Shown here: one piece after another, positions 24,107 through 31,870 of the stretch
Position numbering within the stretch: position 1 is the stretch's first letter
Layout of the letters: each line of letters opens with the position of its first letter
Origin: Asaia lannensis NBRC 102526
Lineage (GTDB): Bacteria; Pseudomonadota; Alphaproteobacteria; Acetobacterales; Acetobacteraceae
Direction of reading: 5' to 3'
Length of the DNA stretch: 64,000 nucleotides
Assembly: GCF_024054035.1 (NCBI RefSeq)
Contig: NZ_JAMXQU010000010.1
Span: forward strand, 54,087-118,086
Notes under the pieces: generated by a model
The model's input: only the letters and a program-made list of their open reading frames with translations
Database searches by the model: none
What the model was told of the DNA's origin: nothing
Made by a program: the position numbers and the translations under genes

Positions 24107-25174
24107 TTAAAAGATACGATCCCGCAATGTTACATCCTGCCGATATCCATTGGTCAGATCGAAAAAATGCTCTACCGCATCGACCGAAAGCGTCCTCGAA
24201 CGCTCCATCGCGGGTTTGTCCAGCAGCATGAAATGACGCGGTTTGAGCCCGATCATTGCAGGTAATGATACCCGTGCCTCGACAGCGTGAGAGACGATCC
24301 GCTTATGCTTGCCCTCAGCCAGACGTCTGACATCTTCCATACGCTGTCCGGGACGGCGAAAAGTATGCAGTGTTACGCCGGACACTGGCGGCTCGGCGGT
24401 ATAATTCTTTCCATCGAAATAGATTTCGCTTTTCGCGCGCTGCCGCGAGTCCCACGAACGCACACCGACAACAACGCTGTTTTCCAGTCCCAGATCGTAC
24501 CGGCACGAAGCCAGGCGTACACCCTCTGGTTTGAAAATCTGCGACATCTCGGCAGAAACGGGCCGTTGCAGCTGTAGCGTCCGCCCGTTCATGCAGCATT
24601 CATAGCCATGATCGCGCGCGAGCGAAAAAGCCAGATCGAAAGCCGTCTGGTATCGATGCTGCGTGCTCGCCGAAAGCCGCCTGTGCTCCAGCTGCCAGAA
24701 TTGACCGCAATACAGGCTATCCCCCGTCGGATAGGCCGCCAGATCGGACTGGAACGCAAGGCCTGCCTCCTGCACAGCCTGCTGCACGATTTCCAGAGCA
24801 GTGCGGTTGCTCCATGATGACGTCATGCGCGTATCGAGCAGATAGGCCATATAATCCCGGCATTCGAGACCGAATGAAGACGGATCGTCCCCAAGGGTGA
24901 CGGCATCGAGGATACCGTTAAAAACGGTCGTCCATCCCGACTGGGGCAGATTGTCATCGCACACCTGAATCATGATATCGGGTCGATCATGTCCGGTGCG
25001 TCCATCCAGAGAAGACAGAAAACCAGCTCCATCGCGAATGGCAACCATGAGATGAGCCGTGTCGCAGCGCTCGTAACGATTGCAGTCGATATGAAAGCCG
25101 CAGACATACACGCCCTGACGGCATGCGCCGTCGATTAGCAAACGCGCTTTCCAGCGCCTCATACTGACCGTCAT
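24107..25174 (-). CDS. baseplate hub protein, gpD-like (late control D family)
   Basis: A 355-aa protein that should form the hub ring on which the spike sits. It shows an N-terminal beta domain (WKARLLIDGACRQGVYVCGFHIDCNRYERCDTAHLMVAI), the WTTVFNGILDAVTLGDDPSSFGLECRDYMAYLLD segment, and a helix SNRTALEIVQQAVQEAGLAF. A C-terminal barrel contains VRRLAEGKHKRIVSHAVEARVSLPAMIGLKPRHFMLL. All are typical of phage late-control D proteins. The start overlaps the gpX-like gene by 4 nt. Confidence 0.75.
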   Translation of the reverse strand: MTVSMRRWKARLLIDGACRQGVYVCGFHIDCNRYERCDTAHLMVAIRDGAGFLSSLDGRTGHDRPDIMIQVCDDNLPQSGWTTVFNGILDAVTLGDDPSSFGLECRDYMAYLLDTRMTSSWSNRTALEIVQQAVQEAGLAFQSDLAAYPTGDSLYCGQFWQLEHRRLSASTQHRYQTAFDLAFSLARDHGYECCMNGRTLQLQRPVSAEMSQIFKPEGVRLASCRYDLGLENSVVVGVRSWDSRQRAKSEIYFDGKNYTAEPPVSGVTLHTFRRPGQRMEDVRRLAEGKHKRIVSHAVEARVSLPAMIGLKPRHFMLLDKPAMERSRTLSVDAVEHFFDLTNGYRQDVTLRDRIF

Positions 25175-25377
25175 GTTTCCGGTACGCCTCCACTTGCCTC
25201 GATCAAGTCAGCACTCGGCAATTCGATCTGCACAGGCACTTCGAACCCGGTCAGATCGGGATCCGTCATGACGTTGCGCTCGGCAATGCGCCACCACTGC
25301 ATTGCATCGTCAAAATAACGCGCTGCCAGATGGAACAATGAAATGTCGTCCGCCGTAACCTGAATTCTCACAGACAT
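25171..25377 (-). CDS. tail protein X-like (LysM fold), 68 aa
   Basis: A short protein, MSVRIQVTADDISLFHLAARYFDDAMQWWRIAERN followed by PDLTGFEVPVQIELPSADLI. This is the LysM-like pattern of P2 gpX and related hub-associated proteins, where a D-x-x-x-x-L-A helix and a W-x-I-A-x-x-N helix flank a beta hairpin. It lies directly upstream of the hub gene with a 4-nt overlap. It should cap or link tail tube and hub. Length matches the family. Confidence 0.75.
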   Translation of the reverse strand: MSVRIQVTADDISLFHLAARYFDDAMQWWRIAERNVMTDPDLTGFEVPVQIELPSADLIEASGGVPET

Positions 25378-25425
25378 GCTTTCCGCCCCCCTGCGTTCTA
25401 TCCGCCTCGCTCACTCCGGAGCGCA

Positions 25426-26295
25426 TCAATCGGACATCAGACTTCGAGCTCGTCTGGCATAACTCCCAGCCTCCACAGCGATAACCGCTACACCGGCATT
25501 CCGGGACAGCCCGAGCAGATCGCCCGCATCGCTCGGAGACGCGTTATCGAGTGCATCCCCGGCATCTTCTCCAGCGCGCATCAAATCTGACATGGCCGCA
25601 GACAGGGGGCTGGACACGGCAAGCGCTGCGGTGGGTACACGCGACACGGCTGACGCCGTCTGCCAGAGCGCACTTGCCTTGCCCAGCGCAGCCTGCGCCT
25701 GAGCTACTGCCCCGCCTGCACCAAGGCTCTGCGCCACCGGTGCGATCTGGCCGGCAAGAGTAGAAATCATGGTCGTTCCGATCCAGCCAGCCTCGGTCAT
25801 TTCAGCAAGCCGGTCAGTGATCGCCCCCAGACCTGCCCGCAGATCAAGATCGATACCCTCGCCTGCGCTCGCTCCCTGCGACAAGGGAACGACCTCGCGC
25901 TCCAGCACGAGACGATAAGGGCATATCGTGCCACGCGCCTGGTATGCCCAGGAAAACTCGGCAATCCAGACATCGGCAGCAAGATCGGCAACGGAAAAAC
26001 TCAGCACACGTGCGGCCTGCCTCATCGCCTCCACACGACGCGCACGTCGTGTCGCCAGGGGACCGATAAAGCGCCCACTCAAGACAAGACGCGCAGGATC
26101 GTTCCCTACCGCGTCGATCACACGCCCTCCACCGAGAAGTCGATGAACCACGAGAATCTGCTTGCCACCCATCACAAGTGTATCCGGCACTTCCGGCCCA
26201 CTCAGGACAAGATCACCCAGTGTCACAGGCGTTGCCCGGTCGAGTTGCCCTATCGCACCGAGAGCATTCTCGACATCGAGAAGCGATCCACCCAT
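25426..26295 (-). CDS. phage tail protein (baseplate/tube-initiator type)
   Basis: The frame is open from 26322, but the ATG at 26295 has GGGGAG upstream and gives 289 aa. The first 150 residues show a phage tail pattern: TLGDLVLSGPEVPDTLVMGGKQILVVHRLLGGGRVIDAVGND, then LVLSGRFIGPLATRRARRVEAMRQAARVLSFSVADLAADVWIAEFSWAYQARGTICPYRLVLE. The rest is Ala-rich and helical. This layout is common in contractile-tail prophages, between tape measure and gpX, and resembles gpU/XkdP-type proteins. Exact role unproven. Confidence 0.65.
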   Translation of the reverse strand: MGGSLLDVENALGAIGQLDRATPVTLGDLVLSGPEVPDTLVMGGKQILVVHRLLGGGRVIDAVGNDPARLVLSGRFIGPLATRRARRVEAMRQAARVLSFSVADLAADVWIAEFSWAYQARGTICPYRLVLEREVVPLSQGASAGEGIDLDLRAGLGAITDRLAEMTEAGWIGTTMISTLAGQIAPVAQSLGAGGAVAQAQAALGKASALWQTASAVSRVPTAALAVSSPLSAAMSDLMRAGEDAGDALDNASPSDAGDLLGLSRNAGVAVIAVEAGSYARRARSLMSD

Positions 26296-26305
26296 AGGCT
26301 CCCCT

Positions 26306-27370
26306 TCACATAAAACCGACACTCAGATTCGGATACTGAGGCAGGGCGATTTCATCGACCATGGCCCCTTGCGCACGCATCGAGACATGGCAGGATCGAC
26401 CGATTGAAGCAAAAAGCGGGCTGTCAGAAGAAAAATAACCCTCCACGTCGCCAGATATCGAATTACGCGGGCGACCCTGTGTTTCTGGGGTTCCGGCATC
26501 CATTTCCGCCCCCTTCGATGCAGGAGAGATATGGGGCGGCACAGCGACAAATCCGCGCGACATCGGCACTCCCGGGAAGAATAATTTAATATTATTCTTT
26601 GTTTGCAACAAATGCCCGGGGCGTGGATGCAGCACTTTTTCGGCTACCGGATCAAAGCGTCCTGTCCGATGCTGCCCCGCACACGGATAGTCCGATCCTT
26701 CCAGTCCGACCGAACCCTTCCCAATGGCGCGTCGATCCGACGATGCATCATGTCCCGGAACGACCAAAACCTGGCTCATCCGGGCTTTTTTCGTTGTCGT
26801 CAGCATGTTTGCCGATTTACCGGCCAACAGATTATCCAATCCACGCCGTACTTCATTCCTGCCGGAAGGTCCAATGGATCTGGATCCTCCTTTTCTGACA
26901 GTCAGCAATGCAGATCCGGCCTGCAAGCCTCCGAAATGCGCAATTTTCTCCTGAAAGACAGGAAGGCAGACAGATCGCCTGTAAGGCTGCAGAAGCACCG
27001 TGTCTCTATGGCCTGTTCGTGCGTGCGCTGCGACAACACTCATCGATAAATTCGATGTCGATCGCATCGGATATACGTCAGGCATTTTTCTATCCGAGCG
27101 ACCCTTGCCCAAAGCGGGCGACAACGTTGCAGCCTTTCTCCCCCCCCCACACGACACCCCATGATCATGGACCCGGAACATTCCCGTATCATGATTATAT
27201 GCCCCCCCTGCGGATGCACCTCTCCAGGATTTCAGGAATTTATTCGCCGTCAAGAGGCGATCTTGCCGAGCCCCTGGAAGTCGGAGGCGAAAAGGAGGAA
27301 CGAAAGACGAGAAACGAAGCGCCGTCTTACCTGACAAAACCGGAAACCGCGCAAATATTCCTGCATCCAT
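26306..27370 (-). CDS. ORF in the tape-measure position, atypical and possibly degenerate
   Basis: The only long leftward frame between the tail chaperone and the next baseplate gene; 354 aa from the ATG at 27370, with a GGAG motif 4 nt before it (a GTG precedes it at 27373). In contractile-tail phages this slot holds the tape measure, a long, helical, Ala/Gln-rich protein of 500-1000 aa. This product is instead short, Arg/Gly/Ser/Pro/His-rich and not obviously helical. Its third-codon-position base use, judged by eye over two stretches, is near 50 percent GC. It could be a true but diverged tape measure, a remnant left by deletion and frameshifts, or a fortuitously open stretch. Confidence 0.4.
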   Translation of the reverse strand: MDAGIFARFPVLSGKTALRFSSFVPPFRLRLPGARQDRLLTANKFLKSWRGASAGGAYNHDTGMFRVHDHGVSCGGGRKAATLSPALGKGRSDRKMPDVYPMRSTSNLSMSVVAAHARTGHRDTVLLQPYRRSVCLPVFQEKIAHFGGLQAGSALLTVRKGGSRSIGPSGRNEVRRGLDNLLAGKSANMLTTTKKARMSQVLVVPGHDASSDRRAIGKGSVGLEGSDYPCAGQHRTGRFDPVAEKVLHPRPGHLLQTKNNIKLFFPGVPMSRGFVAVPPHISPASKGAEMDAGTPETQGRPRNSISGDVEGYFSSDSPLFASIGRSCHVSMRAQGAMVDEIALPQYPNLSVGFM

Positions 27371-27397
27371 CACGCTCCGCCCTTTCCCGATAATGAT

Positions 27398-27888
27398 TTA
27401 TGCCTCTCGGTAACACCGCTGCCCCCAGTCGAAGACATATCCCTCCATCCCGGCAAGAGTGATACAGGCCGCTATGCGTCGTGCATGTGACCACCTCATG
27501 ACCACTGACCATGGCACCCCGTTCTTTGCGAGATAGAGACTTTCTCGAAAGTCGGGGTGCCCGATCAGTTTTTTGCCGTTTCCAGTATGGCGTCTTCCTG
27601 CATGGCTTCATCGGCAAAGAGATTCTGGAGCGCCGCAACACCGTCATTGCCGATACGCCGTGCAAGCTCCCTTATTTCTTCTTTCGTATTCGGCATCTGC
27701 ACGGGCACAGCATCGATGGCGCGTACCGAACAGATCATCTGTGCGTAGGCCAGCCAGGCCGATGCAGATGGTCCGGAAACCGCACTGCCAGCAGCCTCGA
27801 TAAGATCGAGCATATCGCCCGGATCGAGTTCACGCAGGCTCAGTCTGCGCCCTGTCCCGATATCCAGTATTTCAGGCAGCATGGTCAT
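27398..27888 (-). CDS. tail assembly chaperone, predicted -1 frameshift fusion (G/GT-like long form)
   Basis: Reading the chaperone frame to its final AAA-AAC codons and slipping back one base opens a 56-codon extension that ends at TAA 27400-27398, giving 163 aa. The extension reads LIGHPDFRESLYLAKNG..., then a helical HARRIAACITLAGMEGYVFDWG segment. It contains ordinary protein-like sequence with no start codon of its own nearby in a sensible position. Lambda G/GT and P2 E/E' make their tail chaperones this way at the same place in the gene order. The long form would recruit the tape measure. The coordinates span both frames joined at 27568. Confidence 0.7.
27565..27888 (-). CDS. tail assembly chaperone (short form)
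   Basis: A 107-aa acidic, helical protein (MTMLPEILDIGTGRRLSLRELDPGDMLDLIEAAG, then TKEEIRELARRIGNDGVAALQNLF) lying right after the tail tube gene with a 4-nt overlap. This is the position and style of tail assembly chaperones in P2-, Mu- and PBSX-like clusters. It ends in a slippery heptamer directly before its TGA, so it is probably made together with a longer -1 product. Confidence 0.75.
   Translation of the reverse strand: MTMLPEILDIGTGRRLSLRELDPGDMLDLIEAAGSAVSGPSASAWLAYAQMICSVRAIDAVPVQMPNTKEEIRELARRIGNDGVAALQNLFADEAMQEDAILETAKN
27568..27574 (-). other. -1 ribosomal frameshift site (slippery heptamer A AAA AAC)
   Basis: On the minus strand the chaperone ends GCA AAA AAC TGA, which places a perfect X-XXY-YYZ heptamer (A AAA AAC) in the zero frame, immediately followed by the stop codon. 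A paused ribosome at the stop with a heptamer in the P/A sites is a favourable arrangement for -1 slippage. I did not verify a downstream stimulatory stem. Confidence 0.7.
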
Positions 27889-28310
27889 GAAATTCTGCTC
27901 CGCAAAGAAGCGTAAAACTGGACATGCTGATGAATCATGCCCTCGGCCTGCCAGCGATCCGTCTTGAGCGACAGGGATACACCGCTATATTCCCAGGTGG
28001 TCGTCGTTCCATCCGGTTCACGGATATACTGATAAAGCGTCCCGCTACCGATACTTCCGGCATTCCAGAACGCAGCCTCGATTGCCGCGACAAGGCTGTC
28101 GAGATTGGCATTGGCACGGGCAATGGTAAACACGCCGCGCCAGCCGCTCGGCGTATTGAATTCGACCGGCAGACCATTCAGCGGTGTTGCCCGCTGAATA
28201 ATGGTGTGCTGTTCGGACTGGAAACCCGTCACGTCACGCAAATCGATGCGCGATCCGTTCCACAAAAGGGTAATCCGACAGTCCCGGCCGATGCTATAGG
28301 GGTTGGCCAT
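27885..28310 (-). CDS. phage tail tube protein
   Basis: A 141-aa protein directly downstream of the sheath, the standard sheath-tube pair. It has alternating beta strands (CRITLLWNGSRIDLRDVTGFQSEQHTIIQR, GWRGVFTIARANANLDSLVAAIEAAFWNAG) and a late YQYIREPDGTTTTWEYSGVSLSLKTDRWQAEGMIHQHVQFYAS segment, typical of the XkdM/FII-type tube fold. Hexamers of this would form the inner tube. It overlaps the chaperone gene by 4 nt. Confidence 0.8.
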   Translation of the reverse strand: MANPYSIGRDCRITLLWNGSRIDLRDVTGFQSEQHTIIQRATPLNGLPVEFNTPSGWRGVFTIARANANLDSLVAAIEAAFWNAGSIGSGTLYQYIREPDGTTTTWEYSGVSLSLKTDRWQAEGMIHQHVQFYASLRSRIS

Positions 28311-28313
28311 GGT

Positions 28314-29804
28314 TCAGACACTCCCGCTGGCAGTGCTGACGCTGACCGACGCGCCTCCCTGCAGATTGATAATGAATTTCTCGTTGATCCCCTGATACTG
28401 GACCTGCACGTCGGCCTGCACATAGCCAGTGGCAATGCGATCCGTCGGATTATTCGTCGTATCGCACACGACGGCATAAGGCAGCCTCCCGCCCGTCACG
28501 CCCAGAATACCCTGCGACAGCAATCCGGATAAAAACCCGAGCAGTGAGGCGCGTATATTGCCGAAAAGCGTGTCGTTGATCACACTGCCGACATACTGTC
28601 CCATCGTACCCTGCAAAGCGCGGGCCAGATAATTGGTCAGTCTCGTATAGGCATCGCTTTGTACGCTGGCATTTTGTGCGGTGTTATGCCCTGCCCTTAT
28701 CGACCAGTATTGCCCACCCGGAGACGGGTTGCAGATCACATCAATCCCGTTCTCGATCAGCAATCCAAGCTCAGCCAGCGTATACCCGAAACGTGTTGCT
28801 TCAAGACCGTTTTTTTGGCTGCCGACAATACCCGACAGAGGTTTGTTCAGCCCTGACTGCTCCGGAGAAAGCGCGGCCAGTTTACCGGCTGCAAAAAGAG
28901 CCGGATTGACAAGCTGCAGACCGAGCGTGTCGTCATTCCACCACAGCCAGTCGCCATGCATGTATTTCAGCGCATGAGACCACAATCCAAGCGCATTCTT
29001 GACCTGCACCGCCTGTGCAGGACTCTCGCCTTTCGGACCGGCAGCAATCATGTAAACGCCCTCATCCCGACCGAAAGCCAGCATGGCTGCCATGACTGTC
29101 GTATCGCCCAGCCCTGCCAGCGTTGCCACGGCACACCCCTGACTCGTCAGGGCATAAAGACCGGTTCTGACATCTGCAGATCCGATAAAGCGCTCGGGTC
29201 TGGGGTCGGCGCCATCGCTACCGCCCCCAAGTCGCACAGAACCTGTATCGGTGATCGCGCTATCGCCAGACAGATCGACCCGTACAAGAGCACGCGTATC
29301 ACTGTTCAACGCATCCTGAAGGCTACTCCAGTCCGATCCTGTATAGGCTGTAACGCCCAGTTCTTCATGCGAGACAGTGAGCACATACATGCCTTCGCGA
29401 TAATTCTGTCGCGTGAGGGTCAGCGTCAGCCCGTTTCCTGCCGATCCCGTATAACGGGCCGTGAAATGGGCATTACCCAGACTTCCCTGTGCTGCCGTAT
29501 CGGCACCGTCCGTCACCCGGACAAGACAGAACTGGCTAGCCCCCTGATGCAGGGCAACATCCACCGCTATATTGAGGTTATTGGGCGTGGCGCGCTTGCC
29601 TGCGAACACTTCGCGACACTGCGCCAGAGAACCGATGACTGTCGGCACGTCTTTTGGGCCCCATGAAGCCGTTCCGACAATACCGAGCAACCCGGAAGAG
29701 ACGCTTGAAACAAGAAGCGTTTCAGGCTGGGCAATCTGGATATACAGATCCGGCACAGGAAGCGCCGCCGTATTGAGGGCACCATTTTGTATGAGTTGCG
29801 GCAT
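28314..29804 (-). CDS. phage contractile tail sheath protein
   Basis: A 496-aa protein with an AAGGAT ribosome binding site. Sheath features include the N-terminal LYIQIAQPETLLVSSVSSGLLGIVGTASWGPKDVPTVIGS pattern and a central Gly-rich domain (RLGGGSDGADP). The C-terminal part contains GQYWSIRAGHNTAQNASVQSDAYTRLTNYLARALQGTMGQYVG and DTTNNPTDRIATGYVQADVQVQYQGINEKFIINLQGG. The two-piece C-terminal arrangement with YTRLTNYLA is characteristic of sheath proteins. Its presence proves the particle has a contractile tail. Confidence 0.9.
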   Translation of the reverse strand: MPQLIQNGALNTAALPVPDLYIQIAQPETLLVSSVSSGLLGIVGTASWGPKDVPTVIGSLAQCREVFAGKRATPNNLNIAVDVALHQGASQFCLVRVTDGADTAAQGSLGNAHFTARYTGSAGNGLTLTLTRQNYREGMYVLTVSHEELGVTAYTGSDWSSLQDALNSDTRALVRVDLSGDSAITDTGSVRLGGGSDGADPRPERFIGSADVRTGLYALTSQGCAVATLAGLGDTTVMAAMLAFGRDEGVYMIAAGPKGESPAQAVQVKNALGLWSHALKYMHGDWLWWNDDTLGLQLVNPALFAAGKLAALSPEQSGLNKPLSGIVGSQKNGLEATRFGYTLAELGLLIENGIDVICNPSPGGQYWSIRAGHNTAQNASVQSDAYTRLTNYLARALQGTMGQYVGSVINDTLFGNIRASLLGFLSGLLSQGILGVTGGRLPYAVVCDTTNNPTDRIATGYVQADVQVQYQGINEKFIINLQGGASVSVSTASGSV

Positions 29805-29820
29805 AAATTATCCTTTTTCG

Positions 29821-30810
29821 TTAGGAAATGCCTCCTGCAGAAGATGGCGACCAAATGACCGTGCCATCGGAATCGACGCACCAGTCCCGATAATCCATCG
29901 GCATATCCTGTTGGGCAGAAAGCCGTACAAGCGTATCGACGGGGATTTCGGATCGGTCATTACCCGGCGTGACGCCCAAGGGCTGGATCGATCCGGCCGT
30001 TCGCAACCAGCCGCCGCCTGCAATCATCTGAGGCGTCCAGTCCGTTTCCCACCGATCCCATATGACCCTGACCCGGATATCGCGACGAAACAGGATCTGT
30101 GTCTGTATCTCGTCATGCTCTTCTTCCCCGTCGAAAATAATCTGGGCGCATCGCCCATCGGGAAGATCGAGCCAGTCTTCCGGCAGGAGACGGTCGTTCA
30201 GCAACGTCCCAAGAGCCGTGCGCATGGTGCGTCGATCCGTCCATATCGACAGGCGAAAGCTCTGGCTCTGCCTGCTGGCAAGACGCGTCGATCGGCCATA
30301 ACCCGCCACCTGTGCTTCCAGACGACCCGAAGGGACGCGCAGTACCGACCCATCCGCCCTCGCGCCGGCAAATACCTTGCAGAATGCCGCTACGACATCC
30401 TCCGGCGTTTCTTCATCCTGCACGACCCGGTATCCGGAAAAGGTTTTCCCGTCTCCTCTCTCCCAGAAGATACCGACAATACCCGGCGCAGCCCTGGGCG
30501 ATAATCGCCGGATCGACAGTCCCGACACGACAGGACTGACCTCCATGACGGGCGGAAGACGAAAATCCTCGCTCCAGTTCCGTCCGAGCGGCGTGGCAAG
30601 ACGCTCATATCCCACCGTCATCGGGGTGATCGTGACATAGGAAAAAGCCTCTCTCAACGAAGGCGAGGCAAACAGATCCGACGGCATCAGTGCTCCGGCA
30701 CGGAAAATGACAGCCTCTCCGGACCAGCGCATATCGCTCTGCGCGATCTGCCGCATGCGTGCGGCACAGCACAGGGCAAGCCCATGGGTGATCAAGGTTG
30801 TCCCTCCCAT
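29821..30810 (-). CDS. phage neck/tail completion protein, family unknown
   Basis: Frame open from 30852; the ATG at 30810 lies 2 nt after the upstream stop and gives 329 aa. It sits in the slot between the capsid-proximal proteins and the sheath, where PBSX-like phages carry XkdI/XkdJ. The N-terminal segment (LALCCAARMRQIAQSDMRWSGEAVIFRAGALMPSDLF) has two or three Cys. The C-terminal region (LDLPDGRCAQIIFDGEEEHDEIQTQILFRRDIRVRVIWDRWETDW) is typical of tail-terminator or completion proteins. Function is inferred from position. Confidence 0.55.
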   Translation of the reverse strand: MGGTTLITHGLALCCAARMRQIAQSDMRWSGEAVIFRAGALMPSDLFASPSLREAFSYVTITPMTVGYERLATPLGRNWSEDFRLPPVMEVSPVVSGLSIRRLSPRAAPGIVGIFWERGDGKTFSGYRVVQDEETPEDVVAAFCKVFAGARADGSVLRVPSGRLEAQVAGYGRSTRLASRQSQSFRLSIWTDRRTMRTALGTLLNDRLLPEDWLDLPDGRCAQIIFDGEEEHDEIQTQILFRRDIRVRVIWDRWETDWTPQMIAGGGWLRTAGSIQPLGVTPGNDRSEIPVDTLVRLSAQQDMPMDYRDWCVDSDGTVIWSPSSAGGIS

Positions 30811-30812
30811 GA

Positions 30813-31400
30813 TCAGACCTGCTGCATACTGAGAACGGCGCGGAAACCGCATTCAGAACGCTCGACGGCATCGATCAGATAACGGGCACCGATTTCGTCC
30901 GTAACCTGCATGTACGGCATGAGACAGAACCCTGGGAGCAGGGGGAGGTGAAGCATATAGCTCCCCGATCTCACGGCCCCAGGCATGCCACTGCGACGGT
31001 CGTCTCCCTTGCCTGTCAGGCGCAGGCTTGCAGGGCAACGCGCCACATACAGGCCCTCCGCCCCGCGCATTCCTGTTACGGACACGAGCCGGTTGCAGCA
31101 AACGAGCAAAGCCGGCCGTAACGGTTCTGTTTGGGCAACAAAATAAAAACAGTCATCCTGCTCGAAAAGATCGCCTGTGCGTAACGCCGCATCGCTGATC
31201 CCGTAGGCCATGGCCTGTGCCCATCCACGCGGTCTGCGCAGGCGAAATCCATGATCGAGATCGACACAGAGACAGGACATACCGCATGGCATGGAGAGGG
31301 GGGAAAGCGGGTCGACCAGACGATAATGGCGCGCCTTGCGGCCCAGTTTTCGCGCCACCTTTGCAAAGCTGAAATCGACTTTTTCCTGTATCGCTTGCAT
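30813..31400 (-). CDS. phage neck (head-tail connector) protein, family unknown
   Basis: The ATG at 31400 has a strong AGGAGG-type ribosome binding site, although the frame is open from 31544; this gives 195 aa. The product has a basic helical N-terminus (MQAIQEKVDFSFAKVARKLGRKARHYRLVDP) and a Cys-rich body (SMPCGMSCLCVDLDHG). It lies two genes after the capsid gene, the position of XkdH/XkdI in PBSX-like clusters. I do not recognise a specific family. Confidence 0.55.
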   Translation of the reverse strand: MQAIQEKVDFSFAKVARKLGRKARHYRLVDPLSPLSMPCGMSCLCVDLDHGFRLRRPRGWAQAMAYGISDAALRTGDLFEQDDCFYFVAQTEPLRPALLVCCNRLVSVTGMRGAEGLYVARCPASLRLTGKGDDRRSGMPGAVRSGSYMLHLPLLPGFCLMPYMQVTDEIGARYLIDAVERSECGFRAVLSMQQV

Positions 31401-31450
31401 GAGGGTCCTCCTGCTCCCTGTCGCACCCCAAGCTGGCGAAAGGGCGTTTA

Positions 31451-31870
31451 TCAGATTGCGATACCGCCTCGCTCCTGAAGGTCGCGCCCCGGTGGAACAC
31501 CGAGAAAGCTGCAGACACGACGTCTCCACCAGTCGAACAGACACACACGTTCGGTCAGCTCACGCGTATTGCGAATCCAGACCGATGCGGCCTGTGTATC
31601 GAGCGCGTCCGAAGCATGCAGAATTGCCTGCTCCATCTGGGCAAGTGTTTTCAGAAAATAGCGCAGTCTCTTCCGTTCCACGCCCGAAAGCGTATTGAGA
31701 CGGAATTCGAGCACCCCCGCACTCTGGAAAAAGCGCCAAGAACTCTCGCCGCTCGCCTCATCCCCTAAAGCCGCGTACCCGCAAAAACGCCGGATCTCGG
31801 CTTTCTCTTCGTCGTCAAGCACCTCACCGGATGGTGTCGGGCCACACGCCGCCAGACACCCGTCGCTCAT
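31451..31870 (-). CDS. phage head-tail adaptor protein, family unknown
   Basis: The frame extends to 31996, but the ATG at 31870 overlaps the capsid stop by 4 nt and gives 139 aa (MSDGCLAACGPTPSGEVLDDEEKAEIRRFCGYAALGDEASG). The rest is helical (LEFRLNTLSGVERKRLRYFLKTLAQMEQAILHASDALDTQAASVWIRNTRELTERVCLFDWWRRRVCSFLG), with a Trp/Arg cluster. This is the first gene after the capsid, where the head-tail connector sits in related clusters. Assigned by position and helical character only. Confidence 0.55.
   Translation of the reverse strand: MSDGCLAACGPTPSGEVLDDEEKAEIRRFCGYAALGDEASGESSWRFFQSAGVLEFRLNTLSGVERKRLRYFLKTLAQMEQAILHASDALDTQAASVWIRNTRELTERVCLFDWWRRRVCSFLGVPPGRDLQERGGIAI

Noticed and set aside
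26603..27393. Plus-strand ORFs in the tape-measure region
   Set aside because: They oppose the direction of the whole tail operon, lack ribosome binding sites and have no recognisable domain.
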